This document shows positions 25,258-33,661 of a stretch of 35,992 bases of DNA, piece by piece. A program made the position numbers and the translations under genes. Source of the stretch: Actinomycetota bacterium (lineage in GTDB: Bacteria > Actinomycetota > CADDZG01 > WHSQ01); NCBI GenBank assembly GCA_013695465.1, contig JACDAL010000042.1, positions 1 to 35,992 on the forward strand, in the 5' to 3' direction. Below the pieces are notes generated by a model. The model was not told the DNA's origin. It worked only from the letters and a program-made list of their open reading frames with translations, and did no database searches. Numbering within the stretch: the first letter of the stretch is position 1; every line of letters begins with the position of its first letter.

Positions 25258-25344
25258 GACCGGGCCCGGTCTCCCTTTTTTTGGCGCGACGCGTCGCCTA
25301 ACTTTTCCACAAGAGGAGCGGTGGGCGCTGCTGACGTGGAAAAG
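25258..25344. repeat. Palindrome, T-tract and 9-bp inverted repeat upstream of PhoX-like gene
   Basis: Contains GACCGGGCCCGGTC (25258-25271, 14-bp palindrome), then TCCCTTTTTTT, then CGACGCGTCG, then CTTTTCCAC (25302-25310) paired with GTGGAAAAG (25336-25344). The first part looks like a plus-strand terminator, but no plus gene precedes it. The wide 9-bp repeat could be an operator for the PhoX-like gene or part of coxE transcript ending. Confidence 0.35.
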
Positions 25345-25446
25345 GTCGGGAGTCAGAGCTGGGCGCGCCCATTGACCACCGAGTGGGGGCCGCGATTCAG
25401 ACGTGAGTAAGCACAATGGGCCGGTTCGATGACGTCGTGCGGGACT

Positions 25447-26580
25447 TTATCGTCGAAAGGCGGGCGAGTCCAGGAGCTCGGCGAGGCTCTCCAGGCTGGC
25501 GACGTTGTGGCCCGGCACGAACACGTCGAGGTGGGGGAGCGCCGCGGCCATCCCTCGCTGCAGAGGTTGGTAGCGCGAGCTGCCCTTGAGCGGATTGACC
25601 CACACCACTCGGTGAGCCAGCCGTGTGAGCTTCAGCATTTGCGCCGCCAGGACATTGGGGTCGCCGCGATCGAGCCCGTCTGAGCACAACACCACGATCG
25701 ACCCCCGCAGCGATGCGGCCTGCGAGTGGCCCTTCAGAAGCTCAGCCAGTGAGTCGCCGATGCGTGTGCCTCCTTCCCAATCCTGCGCCAGCGCGGAGGC
25801 TTCCAGCAATGCCGCGTCCGGGTCTGCGCCGCGCAACGCACGCGTCAACCGTGTCAGTCGCGTGCCGAAGGCGAAGACCTCAACCTTGGGGGCGGTCCTC
25901 ATGGCCGCGTGCGCGAACTGCAACAGGGCGCGCGCATACGTCGACATCGATCCCGAGACATCGAGTACCAGTACCAACGGGCGCGGCTTGATACGTCGGT
26001 GCCGCCATGCTCTGCGAAACGGCTCGCCTTCGGTCCTGAGTGACGATCGCAGCGTCCTACGGAAGTCGAAGCGTGCTCCCTTGGGGGCCGGCCGCAAACG
26101 GCGGGAGCGACGTTCGGGCATGCTCACCCGCATCTTCCTGATGAGCCGGTAGCAGGCCGTGCGCTCCTCTTCGGTGAGCTGCTCGAACGATTTCTGCTTG
26201 AGCCGCTCCACCGCCGACGCGACCATTCGGACCGTGATCTCGCCCTCGTCGTCACCCTCCTCCGCGGTCTCGCCCACGGAGGAGACCGTCTCCTGCTCTT
26301 CACCCAGTATTCCCTCGGGATCCTCCACGCGGACCTTGGGTGCCGGCGCTGTGAGCAGCGCGGTCAGTGTTTCTTCGATCAGAGTGGGGCCGAAGTACTC
26401 GTCGAAGCCCTTCCGGTAGACGTCGAAGTCCTCGGGCCGCGACACGAGGCTGGTGCGCCCGGCAAGGAAGAGCTGCCGGCGAGTCGAAGGTCTTAGGGCG
26501 CCGGCAGCTCGCACGAAAGTCAGAATGCGCCCGGTGCCGACGTTCAGGCCCCGCGACCGCAGGTGACGCCCGAACCCCAC
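25447..26580 (-). CDS. coxE: CoxE-like VWA-domain protein
   Basis: 377 aa if started at GTG 26580 (VGFGRHLRSRGLNVG); the track frame is open far upstream through the preceding SDR gene, so the exact start is uncertain. The N-terminal half has the CoxE-type helical region (GTGRILTFVRAAGAL, FDEYFGPTL), then an acidic linker. The VWA domain begins at about residue 210 with LVLDVSGSMSTYAR, a complete MIDAS metal site, and later WEGGTRIGDSLAELL and VVLCSDGLDRGDP. CoxE works with the AAA+ protein CoxD (MoxR) in maturation of the molybdenum-copper site of CO dehydrogenase in characterised systems. The MoxR partner lies 2.5 kb upstream on the same strand. Confidence 0.83.
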   Translation of the reverse strand: MGFGRHLRSRGLNVGTGRILTFVRAAGALRPSTRRQLFLAGRTSLVSRPEDFDVYRKGFDEYFGPTLIEETLTALLTAPAPKVRVEDPEGILGEEQETVSSVGETAEEGDDEGEITVRMVASAVERLKQKSFEQLTEEERTACYRLIRKMRVSMPERRSRRLRPAPKGARFDFRRTLRSSLRTEGEPFRRAWRHRRIKPRPLVLVLDVSGSMSTYARALLQFAHAAMRTAPKVEVFAFGTRLTRLTRALRGADPDAALLEASALAQDWEGGTRIGDSLAELLKGHSQAASLRGSIVVLCSDGLDRGDPNVLAAQMLKLTRLAHRVVWVNPLKGSSRYQPLQRGMAAALPHLDVFVPGHNVASLESLAELLDSPAFRR

Positions 26581-26615
26581 GAGGTGGGAGACGGCTATTC
26601 GGGAGAGGTCAGAGA

Positions 26616-27362
26616 TCAGCGCGCGGTCCAGCCGAGATCCATCGTGTACGCGGTGCCGGTGAACAGCTCTCCTGAGGGACCGAGCAGCATGGCGACTGCA
26701 TCGGCTACCTCTGAAGGCTCTATCAGACGCTTGATTGCGTGAGGAGCGAGGATGACTTCTTCGAGCACTCGCTCTTCGGGCAGGCTGTGCGCCTGTGCCT
26801 GGGCGGCGATCTGCTTCTCCACCAACGGCGTCCGCACGAATGCGGGACAAACGGCGATCGCGGCGACTCTGTCCTCGGCCCCCTCGAGTGCGAGCGTTTT
26901 GATCAGTCCCAGCACGCCGTGCTTGGCCGAGACGTAGCCGGCTTTGAACGGCGACGCAACCAACGCATGAGCCGATGCGATCGCCACGAAGCGGCCTCGT
27001 CCCGATTCTTTGAGCGCCTCCCACGAGTACTTCGCCAGCAGGAACGGACTCGTGAGCAAGATCGCAACCAGTGCATCCCAGCGGTCCTCGTCGAAGGCGG
27101 CCACGTCCGAGACGTGCTGGAAGCCTGCGTTTGCGACAACCGCGTCGAGGGAGCCGAAGCTATCAAGCGCCGCTTCGACCGCTTCGCGATTGCCGTCGCG
27201 CGTGGTGAGGTCGGCCTTGAACGGCTCGCCCGGGCCGTCGGGATCGGGTTCCAGGTCGACGCTCAAGACATGGATGCCGTCGTCGACTAAGCGTCCGGCC
27301 ACGGCGCGCCCGATGCCAGAGGACGCGCCGGTGACCAGTGCGCTTTGAGAACTCCCCCTCAC
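26616..27362 (-). CDS. 3-hydroxybutyrate dehydrogenase-like SDR
   Basis: 248 aa from GTG 27362, which overlaps the transporter stop by one base (TAGTG). Classical SDR: VTGASSGIGRAV, VANAGFQHVS, the catalytic Ser in IASAHALVASPFK and YVSAKHG. The phrases ANAGFQHVSDVAAF, LLTSPFLLAKY, VCPAFVRTPLVEKQI, HAIKRLIEPSEVA and LGWTAR closely match D-3-hydroxybutyrate dehydrogenases, which oxidise 3-hydroxybutyrate to acetoacetate with NAD. A role in ketone body or polyhydroxybutyrate use fits acetyl-CoA synthetase 4 kb away. Its location between a transporter and coxE within a molybdenum hydroxylase locus is unusual. Confidence 0.82.
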   Translation of the reverse strand: MRGSSQSALVTGASSGIGRAVAGRLVDDGIHVLSVDLEPDPDGPGEPFKADLTTRDGNREAVEAALDSFGSLDAVVANAGFQHVSDVAAFDEDRWDALVAILLTSPFLLAKYSWEALKESGRGRFVAIASAHALVASPFKAGYVSAKHGVLGLIKTLALEGAEDRVAAIAVCPAFVRTPLVEKQIAAQAQAHSLPEERVLEEVILAPHAIKRLIEPSEVADAVAMLLGPSGELFTGTAYTMDLGWTAR

Positions 27363-28903
27363 TACTCCGTCTTGGTCATGAGCTCGACGAAGTTGAACGC
27401 GAACCCGGTGTCGGTGTTGGGCGGGAAACCACCGAACAAGAAGATGAAGACGAAGATCCCATAGAAGACCGCCATCAGCACGAGCATGACCCGGCGGAAC
27501 ATGCTGGGCTGGATCTCCTTGGGCAAGAACCTCGTGTTGATGCGCAGGAGGTGGATCGAGGAGATCAGGAAAACGACCCCGGCCATGTTGGCGCTTAACG
27601 CCAGCAGCGCCAGGGGCTGGGGCAGCCTCAGGATGATGAGGCCGACTACGATCACCACGGCCAGGACGGAGTAGTAGATCTTGCGCACGTCCCCGGCCTC
27701 ACGCAGCCTCTTGTTGCCCGTCCATAGGATGTCGGTGAGGCCGCGCACCATGCCCTCGAGAATGTCGAGCTGCGTCTTGAACAGGAGCCAGGCGGCCATG
27801 AGCGCGATGATGACGGCAACGAAGCCACCGACCTCGGTCCGGACGGCGTCCGCGAGCGCGGCGGCGACGCCGAGGCTCTCGAGGCTCTCGCCACTCGGTA
27901 TGAAGGTGACGTAGATGATCGCCGGCAGGGCCATGCCCAGCATGGCGCCGACGAAGAAGACCCCCCACTGGTCGGCGGCGACGATCCTCCACCAGCCCTT
28001 CCAGCGCTCCATCATGCCGTCCTTTTGGGGGTCGAAGACATAGCCGGAGTGAGCGAGGTGGACCTCTTCCCCGCCGACGGCCGCCGGTATGTAACCGACC
28101 ACCGAGCCCATGCCGTAGCCCTTGTCGCGCGCCCAGTTCGACAGCGACAGGTTGACGACGCCCCCGGCGGCCGCATATCCGGCGACTGCGCCGATGAGGA
28201 ACGGGTCGATGCCCGGCGGGATGGGGTTGAAGCCATCCTGGCGGTCGACGCCCACGTAGCCGATGATGGCATCCACCCAGGTACTGGGCGAGGTCAGGAA
28301 CAGCACGAGCAAGAGGAATCCTGTCAGGATCACCGACACCATGACCCAGTTGAGGATCTCCAGCGTGTGCTCGATCTTCTTGCCTCTGAGCACGATGAGG
28401 ACGCAGGCGAGGTAGGCGCCGACTGCGATGAAGTAGGTAGTGTTCTCCGAGCCCGGGGCCGCGATCTCGCCCGCGAACAGGAAGTAGATGGCGCCGGCCG
28501 CGGCCGCCGCCCATCCCGGGATGCCGGTCTGGAAGAAGTAGAAGAGCGTGTAGACCCACGCCCAGAAGGTCGAAGACGGCTTCGTGCGCATGAAGCCCGT
28601 GAAGGCGGGCTCGCCCGTGTACATCGTGTAGCGCATGAGCTCTTGGTTGTAGATGGTCTGAAACACAGTGGCTACCCCGGTGATCCACAGCACCACCAAG
28701 CCGTATGCGACGAATGCGGCGGGCCCCAGCAGGAACTCACCCGATCCGATGGCCGCCCCCAGCACGATGACGCCCGGACCCACCACTCCGAGCCATTGCA
28801 GGCCCTTGGGTCTCGGTGGCTCGGGGAGGTCCCTCTCCTCCCAAGCATCGAGGCCGGAAGCGGTCTCGTCGGCTCTGCGCTCTCGCAGCGACTCAGTGGC
28901 CAT
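27362..28903 (-). CDS. Nramp-like multi-pass membrane transporter
   Basis: 513 aa from ATG 28903 with AGGAGGGGG upstream. About eleven or twelve hydrophobic segments are visible. The first region, GPGVIVLGAAIGSGEFLLGP, and ELMRYTMYTGEPAFTGFMR match Nramp-related proteins (LeuT fold). The usual Nramp metal motif DPGN in helix 1 is replaced by GSGE, and I see no MPH motif in the helix 6 region (VAGYAAAGGVVNLSLSNWAR). It may therefore not carry manganese or iron; a different cation or a small organic acid is possible. It is co-transcribed with the 3-hydroxybutyrate dehydrogenase gene, and the 142-bp leader upstream is strongly structured. Confidence 0.75.
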   Translation of the reverse strand: MATESLRERRADETASGLDAWEERDLPEPPRPKGLQWLGVVGPGVIVLGAAIGSGEFLLGPAAFVAYGLVVLWITGVATVFQTIYNQELMRYTMYTGEPAFTGFMRTKPSSTFWAWVYTLFYFFQTGIPGWAAAAAGAIYFLFAGEIAAPGSENTTYFIAVGAYLACVLIVLRGKKIEHTLEILNWVMVSVILTGFLLLVLFLTSPSTWVDAIIGYVGVDRQDGFNPIPPGIDPFLIGAVAGYAAAGGVVNLSLSNWARDKGYGMGSVVGYIPAAVGGEEVHLAHSGYVFDPQKDGMMERWKGWWRIVAADQWGVFFVGAMLGMALPAIIYVTFIPSGESLESLGVAAALADAVRTEVGGFVAVIIALMAAWLLFKTQLDILEGMVRGLTDILWTGNKRLREAGDVRKIYYSVLAVVIVVGLIILRLPQPLALLALSANMAGVVFLISSIHLLRINTRFLPKEIQPSMFRRVMLVLMAVFYGIFVFIFLFGGFPPNTDTGFAFNFVELMTKTE

Positions 28904-28920
28904 GTCCCCCTCCTGTCATC

Positions 28921-29039
28921 CCGACGCGCCCCGCGTCGGCGAACAGAACGTACCCAACTCGGCAAAAAGATACCCCAACCTTGCCGAGTGGTGGATAAAG
29001 GTTGGCCGTTGCTCTGCTACGACCGACCACCCACTCGGC
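28921..29039 (-). promoter_or_regulatory. Structured leader with competing stems upstream of the transporter
   Basis: In the moxR-transporter gap, minus strand. Arm A GCCGAGTGGGTGG (29039-29027) can pair with arm B CCACCACTCGGC (28994-28983): 12 pairs with one bulged G. Arm B, extended to ACTCGGCAA (28989-28981), can instead pair with arm C TTGCCGAGT (28965-28957): 9 perfect pairs. In addition CCAACCTT (29005-28998) can pair with AAGGTTGG (28982-28975), which with B:C gives an H-type pseudoknot order. A last hairpin CCGACGC-GGGGC-GCGTCGG (28939-28921) sits right before the ribosome binding site. This resembles an attenuator or riboswitch; stacked DNA operators are the alternative. Confidence 0.45.
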
Positions 29040-29045
29040 CCGAGA

Positions 29046-29906
29046 TCAGTCGCTCTCGCCCACGACCTCCTTAAGCCGCGCTCGCACAAGCTGCTGGTCC
29101 TCGTGGTCCTTGACGACCGCGCCGAGCGTGGCTGCGGCGTCTTTGCCGGAGAGGTTCTTGACGCCGAGAAAGTTCAGCGCCTCGGCCCAGTCGATCGTCT
29201 CCGCCACTCCGGGTTTCTTCGACACATCGAGCGCTCGCAGGCGTTCGACCGCCTGGGATACCTGGCGCGCCAGTGATTCCTCTACTTGGGGTGCTCGAGC
29301 CCGGACGATCTCGACCTCTCGCTCGAGGGTGGGATGGTCGATCCAGTGATAGAGGCAGCGTCTCTTCAGCGCATCGTGCAGGTCGCGCGTGCGGTTGGAG
29401 GTGATGATCACGGCTGGGGGCCGCGTCGCTGTGATGGAGCCGATCTCGGGGATCGTTACGGCGAACTCGGACAGCACCTCGAGCAGGAACGCCTCGAACT
29501 CGTCGTCGGCGCGGTCGAGCTCGTCGATAAGCAGCACAGCCTGATCGCCGGCCCGAATGGCGGCAAGCAGAGGTCGCTCGATCAAGAAGTCGGGACCGAA
29601 AAGGTCGGTTCCCGAGTGGTCGCCGGCGTTTGGATCAGTTTGTGCCGCTCTCACAGCGATGAGCTGGCGCGAATAATTCCACTCGTACAGGGCTTGATAG
29701 GAGTCGATCCCTTCGTAGCACTGCAGACGAATGAGCCGCCTGCCAAGCATCGCGGCCAACACCTTGGCGACCTCGGTCTTCCCGACGCCCGCCTCCCCTT
29801 CGAGCAGCAGCGGCTTGTGAAGCGCCAGCGCGAGGTGAATCGAGGTGGCCAGCCCTTCGTCGGGAAGATAGGAGTGCCGGACCAGAGTGCGCTCGAGATC
29901 CTCCAC
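29046..29906 (-). CDS. MoxR-family AAA+ ATPase (CoxD-like)
   Basis: 286 aa from GTG 29906; the track start at 30524 runs through coxM and is rejected. ATPase landmarks: LLLEGEAGVGKTEVAKVLA (Walker A), LLIDELDRADDEFEAFLLE (Walker B), IITSNRTRDLHDALKRRC (sensor 1 and arginine finger region) and the Lid part after residue 210. MoxR ATPases pair with VWA proteins such as CoxE to remodel and activate metalloenzymes; in CO dehydrogenase loci this protein is CoxD. No ribosome binding site lies before GTG 29906; an AGGAGG upstream would fit only a CTG start overlapping the coxM stop. A strong hairpin occupies the coxM-moxR gap. Confidence 0.88.
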   Translation of the reverse strand: MEDLERTLVRHSYLPDEGLATSIHLALALHKPLLLEGEAGVGKTEVAKVLAAMLGRRLIRLQCYEGIDSYQALYEWNYSRQLIAVRAAQTDPNAGDHSGTDLFGPDFLIERPLLAAIRAGDQAVLLIDELDRADDEFEAFLLEVLSEFAVTIPEIGSITATRPPAVIITSNRTRDLHDALKRRCLYHWIDHPTLEREVEIVRARAPQVEESLARQVSQAVERLRALDVSKKPGVAETIDWAEALNFLGVKNLSGKDAAATLGAVVKDHEDQQLVRARLKEVVGESD

Positions 29907-29916
29907 CGAGGCAAAA

Positions 29917-29946
29917 GGAAGGGCGCGACCATCGCCGCGCCCTTCC
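29917..29946 (-). terminator. 11-bp hairpin with T-run between coxM and moxR
   Basis: On the minus strand GGAAGGGCGCG, an 8-nt loop, CGCGCCCTTCC, then TTTT. This has the form of an intrinsic terminator or attenuator, only 17 nt past the coxM stop and 11 nt before the moxR start. It probably lowers moxR expression relative to the structural genes. Confidence 0.65.
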
Positions 29947-29962
29947 TCCGGAGCTTCTCCCG

Positions 29963-30793
29963 TCAGCGAGATAGCGCCTCCTCGAGCGCTCTGCGCACGA
30001 ACACCTTGGCCATCTCTCTGCGGTACTCGGCCGAGCCGAGGGGGTCCGAGACGGGGCTCGTGCCCTCCGCCGCCTGCTGAGAGGCGTCGGCGACGTTCGT
30101 TCCGGAAGCCAGCGCTTCCTCGACGGCGGTTGCTCTGAGAGGAGTCTCGCCCATGCTCGTCAGCCCGATCGCCGCGCGCCCATCGCCACGCGCCACCGCC
30201 GCGACCCCGACCGTCGCCCAGTCTTGGGCCCGATGTTGGAACTTCTGATAGGACCATCCGGCGCCGTTCAGCTTGGGGACTCGGAGCTCGGTTAGGAGCT
30301 CTTGAGGGCCGAGATCGACCTCGAACACGCTCTTGAAGAACTCGGTTGCTTTGACCGTGCGGTCGCCCGATGCCGAGTGCACGACGAATTCGGCGTCGAG
30401 CGCCACCATTACGCTGGGGATGTCCGAAGCCGGGTCGCCGTGAGCGACCGAGCCGCCGATCGTCCCGCGGTGGCGAACTTGCGGGTCGCCCACCTCTCCC
30501 GAGGTATGGGCGACGATTCCACAATGCTCCTTGACGAGGTCGTTGAAGTGGACATCCTCATAGGGCGTGAGGGCGCCGATGGCAATAACGTCACCGTCGT
30601 CACGAACATAGGACAGCTCTGCGATGCGTGCTACGTCGATCAGTGCCGACGGCTGCGCCAGTCGCAGCTTCATCAGCGGCAGCAGCGAGTGTCCGCCGGC
30701 GAGAATCTTGGCCTCATCGCCGAACTGCTGCAGCAGTTGAAGCGCGTGGTCGGCCGAGTCGGCCCTCTCATACTCGAACAGGGCCGGGATCAT
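29963..30793 (-). CDS. coxM: Molybdenum hydroxylase FAD-binding subunit (CoxM-like)
   Basis: 276 aa from ATG 30793, overlapping the coxL stop by 4 nt (ATGA). It is the medium, FAD-binding subunit of a CO dehydrogenase-type enzyme, accepting electrons from the iron-sulfur subunit. The FAD motifs AGGHSLLPLMKLRLA (about residue 32) and RGTIGGSVAHGDPASD (about residue 108) are both intact, and the C-terminal domain contains YQKFQHRAQDWATVGVAA, typical of the CoxM/CutM family. The order S-L-M matches form II loci, while form I loci read M-S-L. Confidence 0.93.
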   Translation of the reverse strand: MIPALFEYERADSADHALQLLQQFGDEAKILAGGHSLLPLMKLRLAQPSALIDVARIAELSYVRDDGDVIAIGALTPYEDVHFNDLVKEHCGIVAHTSGEVGDPQVRHRGTIGGSVAHGDPASDIPSVMVALDAEFVVHSASGDRTVKATEFFKSVFEVDLGPQELLTELRVPKLNGAGWSYQKFQHRAQDWATVGVAAVARGDGRAAIGLTSMGETPLRATAVEEALASGTNVADASQQAAEGTSPVSDPLGSAEYRREMAKVFVRRALEEALSR

Positions 30794-33168
30794 GCGCTCG
30801 CTCCTTTTGCGCTCTGGATGGCGTTGTACACGCGCTCGGGCGTGGTGGGCATATCGATGTCGGTGACCCCCAGTGGCGCCAGTGCGTCGATGACTGCGTT
30901 TACGACTGCAGGCGGCGATGCGATCGTGCCCGCTTCGCCAATGCCCTTCACCCCCAAGGGATTGGTGGTGGACGGGGTCACAGTCGAGTCGAGGATGAAC
31001 GATGGCAGCTCGGCGGCGGACGGCACACGGTAGTAACCCATGTGGCTGGTCGTCAGGTTGCCGGATTCGTCGTAGATCGCTTCCTCGAACATGCCCTCTG
31101 CGACTCCCTGGGCCACTCCACCGTGTATCTGGCCCTCAACGATCGTGGGGTTGATCTGGGTCCCGCAGTCGTCGACCGCCACGTACTTGGTCAGCTCCAC
31201 CAGGCCGGTCTCGGTGTCCACCTCGACCACGGCCACGTGGGCCCCGGAAGGGTAAGTGAAGTTGGGTGGGTCGAAGACGTAGGTCTCTTCTAACCCCGGC
31301 TCGGTGTCTGGCGGCAAGTTGTGGCAGTGCCACAGGCAGAACGCGATGTCGGGGACACTCTTCGCCTTGTCGGGAGCGCCTCGCACCTGGAACTTCCCCT
31401 CAGACCATTCGAGGTCTTCCTCGGAGACCTCGAGCTCGTGGGCTGCCACCTTCTTGACCTTGTTGCGGATTTTCTCGGCAGCGTAGTAAAGGGCAGTGCC
31501 GCCCACCGAAAGGCTGCGGCTTCCGTAGGTGTCCATGCCCATGGGGGAGACGGCAGTGTCGCCGTGCAGGACCTCGACATCGTCCGGAGAGACGCCGAGG
31601 GCGTCGGCCGTGATCTGCGACCAGGTCGTGACATGTCCCTGGCCGTGCGGAGAGGTGCCGGTGATGACCGTTACCTTGCCGGTGGGATGACAGCGAATGG
31701 TCGCCGTCTCCCAGCCCCCAGCGCCGTAGCGCAGCGAGCCCAGCACCTGGCTGGGCGCCAGACCGCACATCTCTATGTAGGTGGACAGCCCGATGCCCAG
31801 CTGCTTGACGCCGCCTTCATTGCGCCGCCGCTCCTGCTCGGCACGCAAGCCGTCGTAGTCGGCCAAGTCGAGGGCCTTGTCGAAACCCGCCCGGTAGTTC
31901 CCGGAGTCGAATTCTAGGCCGGCTGCAACCGGGCGCGGTTTATCGAAGGGCTCGATGAAGTTGAGCCTTCGGATCTCCACCGGATCCTTGCCGACCTTGC
32001 GGGCCAAGGTCTCAATCGCCCGCTCGATGGCGTAGGTGGCCTCGGGGCGACCCGCCCCCCGATAGGCGTCGGTGGGTGTCTTGTTGGTAAACACTCCGAC
32101 GCACTCGAAGGAATAGACCTGGGCGTCGTACACGCCCGCATACAGGAACGCTCCCAGAACGGGGATGCCGGGTGTCACGAGCTGAAGATAAGCGCCCATG
32201 TCGGCCGTTAGCTTGACGCGCACGCCGGTAATCTTGCCCTCTTGCGTGGCGGCGAGCTCCATCTCTTGGATCACATCGCGACCGTGAATCGTTGCCAGGT
32301 AGTTCTCGGAGCGCTCCTCGATCCACTTGACAGGCCGCCCCAGCTTCCGCGCGAGCGCTAGGCAGATCGCCTCTTCGGCGTAGACGTTGAGCTTGGAGCC
32401 GAACCCTCCCCCAACGTCGGGCGCGATCACGCGCAGCTTGTTCTCGGGGATGTTTACGGTCAGGGCCAAGGTGGTCCTGAGGATGTGCGGTATCTGGGTT
32501 GCTGTGTACAGCGTGTACTCACCCTGGGCCGCGATCGGCGCCACCACGACTCCGCGCGGCTCGATGGCATTCGGTATCAGGCGGGGATGGTAGTAACGTT
32601 CAGCGATCGTGACCTCGGCGTCCGCGAACGTCTGGTCCACTTCGCCGTTGGCGAGCTTCCAGACGTAGGTCTCGTTGTCGTCGAAGTCATCGTGGACCTT
32701 GGTAGCGCCCTCGGCGAGGGCTTCCTCCATGGTCACTACGGGGTCGAGAGGCTCGTACTCGACCTCGACCGCCTCCATGGCGTCTTTGACCTGGGCCCGG
32801 CTCTCGCCTACCACCACCGCCACGGCATCTCCGGCATAGCGCGCCTTGTCCTGCACGACCGGCCAGTGGGTCGGCATCTTGATGTCCTCGGTCACCGGCC
32901 AAGCGCAGGGCAAGCCTCCGGCCCATTCCGAGGCAAGGTCCGCGCCCGAGTACGCCTCAACGATGCCCGGCATGCTCCGGGCTGCAGCGACCTCGACCCC
33001 GCCCAGTCGGGCGTGGGCAATCGGGCTCCTAACCACACCGACCCACAGCATTCCGGGAATCGTGATGTCGTCGACGTAGCTCGCCTGGCCGGTAATTAGC
33101 TCGGGGTCCTCCTTTCTCAGGAGGCCTCCGCCTACGTAGCGCTGAGCTCTCTCTTCGGTCTGTGTCAT
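30790..33168 (-). CDS. coxL: Form II CO dehydrogenase-type molybdopterin subunit (CoxL-like)
   Basis: 792 aa from ATG 33168 with GGAGGA upstream; the track's start at 33279 overlaps coxS. Large catalytic subunit binding molybdopterin cytosine dinucleotide. Visible motifs: RYVGGGLLRKEDPELITGQA at the N-terminus, VRSPIAHARL, PNAIEPRGVVV, APDVGGGFGSKLNVYAEE, the active-site loop AYRGAGRPEATY at residues 368-379, GTSPHGQGHVTTWSQ, and GVKGIGEAGTIASPPAVVNA near the C-terminus with the catalytic glutamate. True form I CO dehydrogenases have AYXCSFR with the copper-binding cysteine; AYRGAGR marks form II, for which CO oxidation is debated. It may oxidise another small substrate. Confidence 0.93.
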   Translation of the reverse strand: MTQTEERAQRYVGGGLLRKEDPELITGQASYVDDITIPGMLWVGVVRSPIAHARLGGVEVAAARSMPGIVEAYSGADLASEWAGGLPCAWPVTEDIKMPTHWPVVQDKARYAGDAVAVVVGESRAQVKDAMEAVEVEYEPLDPVVTMEEALAEGATKVHDDFDDNETYVWKLANGEVDQTFADAEVTIAERYYHPRLIPNAIEPRGVVVAPIAAQGEYTLYTATQIPHILRTTLALTVNIPENKLRVIAPDVGGGFGSKLNVYAEEAICLALARKLGRPVKWIEERSENYLATIHGRDVIQEMELAATQEGKITGVRVKLTADMGAYLQLVTPGIPVLGAFLYAGVYDAQVYSFECVGVFTNKTPTDAYRGAGRPEATYAIERAIETLARKVGKDPVEIRRLNFIEPFDKPRPVAAGLEFDSGNYRAGFDKALDLADYDGLRAEQERRRNEGGVKQLGIGLSTYIEMCGLAPSQVLGSLRYGAGGWETATIRCHPTGKVTVITGTSPHGQGHVTTWSQITADALGVSPDDVEVLHGDTAVSPMGMDTYGSRSLSVGGTALYYAAEKIRNKVKKVAAHELEVSEEDLEWSEGKFQVRGAPDKAKSVPDIAFCLWHCHNLPPDTEPGLEETYVFDPPNFTYPSGAHVAVVEVDTETGLVELTKYVAVDDCGTQINPTIVEGQIHGGVAQGVAEGMFEEAIYDESGNLTTSHMGYYRVPSAAELPSFILDSTVTPSTTNPLGVKGIGEAGTIASPPAVVNAVIDALAPLGVTDIDMPTTPERVYNAIQSAKGASA

Positions 33169-33181
33169 CGACAATCCTCCC

Positions 33182-33661
33182 TCAGGCCCCAGCCGACGAG
33201 TACTGCGACTGCGCCGCCTCGATGGCCTTGATGATGTTGTGGTAGCCGGTGCAGCGGCAGAGATTGCCCTCGAGCCCAAGCCGAATGTCGCGCTCGCTGA
33301 GGTCTCCGCCCCCTTCCTCGACCAGACCGATGGCCGCCATGATCATGCCCGGCGTGCAGTAGCCGCATTGCAGCGCGTGGTGCTCATGGAAGGCCTGCTG
33401 CATCGGGTGCAGCTCACCATCGCTCGAGATCCCCTCGATGGTGGTTACCTGTTCCCCATCGGCCTGCACCGCCAAGACCGTGCACGACTTCACGGTCTTG
33501 CCGTCGAGGAGCAGGGTGCAAGCACCGCAGGTGGTCGTATCGCAACCCACGTTGGTGCCCGTGAGCCCGAGTGTCTCGCGCAGGAAATAGACGAGCAGCT
33601 GGCGTGGCTCCACCTCGGCCTCGTGCTGCTTTCCGTTGACGTTTACTGAGATCCTTCTCAA
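33182..33661 (-). CDS. coxS: Molybdenum hydroxylase [2Fe-2S] subunit (CoxS-like)
   Basis: 159 aa from TTG 33661, with GGAAGGGGAGG upstream. Small electron-transfer subunit. The plant-type ferredoxin cluster is GCDTTTCGACTLLLDG with a fourth cysteine in VKSCTVLA; the second, C-terminal cluster is QCGYCTPGM and NLCRCTGYHNI. All eight cysteines of the family are present. It is the first gene of the minus-strand unit and is followed after 13 nt by coxL. It diverges from the xdhC gene across 184 bp, so the two units may share control. Confidence 0.94.
   Translation of the reverse strand: MRRISVNVNGKQHEAEVEPRQLLVYFLRETLGLTGTNVGCDTTTCGACTLLLDGKTVKSCTVLAVQADGEQVTTIEGISSDGELHPMQQAFHEHHALQCGYCTPGMIMAAIGLVEEGGGDLSERDIRLGLEGNLCRCTGYHNIIKAIEAAQSQYSSAGA

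Noticed and set aside
29046-30524. 492-aa minus-strand ORF as a long MoxR
   Set aside because: The first 200 residues overlap coxM out of frame and look like shadow sequence; MoxR homology begins at about 29906.
30790-33168. True (form I) CO dehydrogenase
   Set aside because: The active-site loop is AYRGAGR, not AYXCSFR, and gene order is S-L-M.
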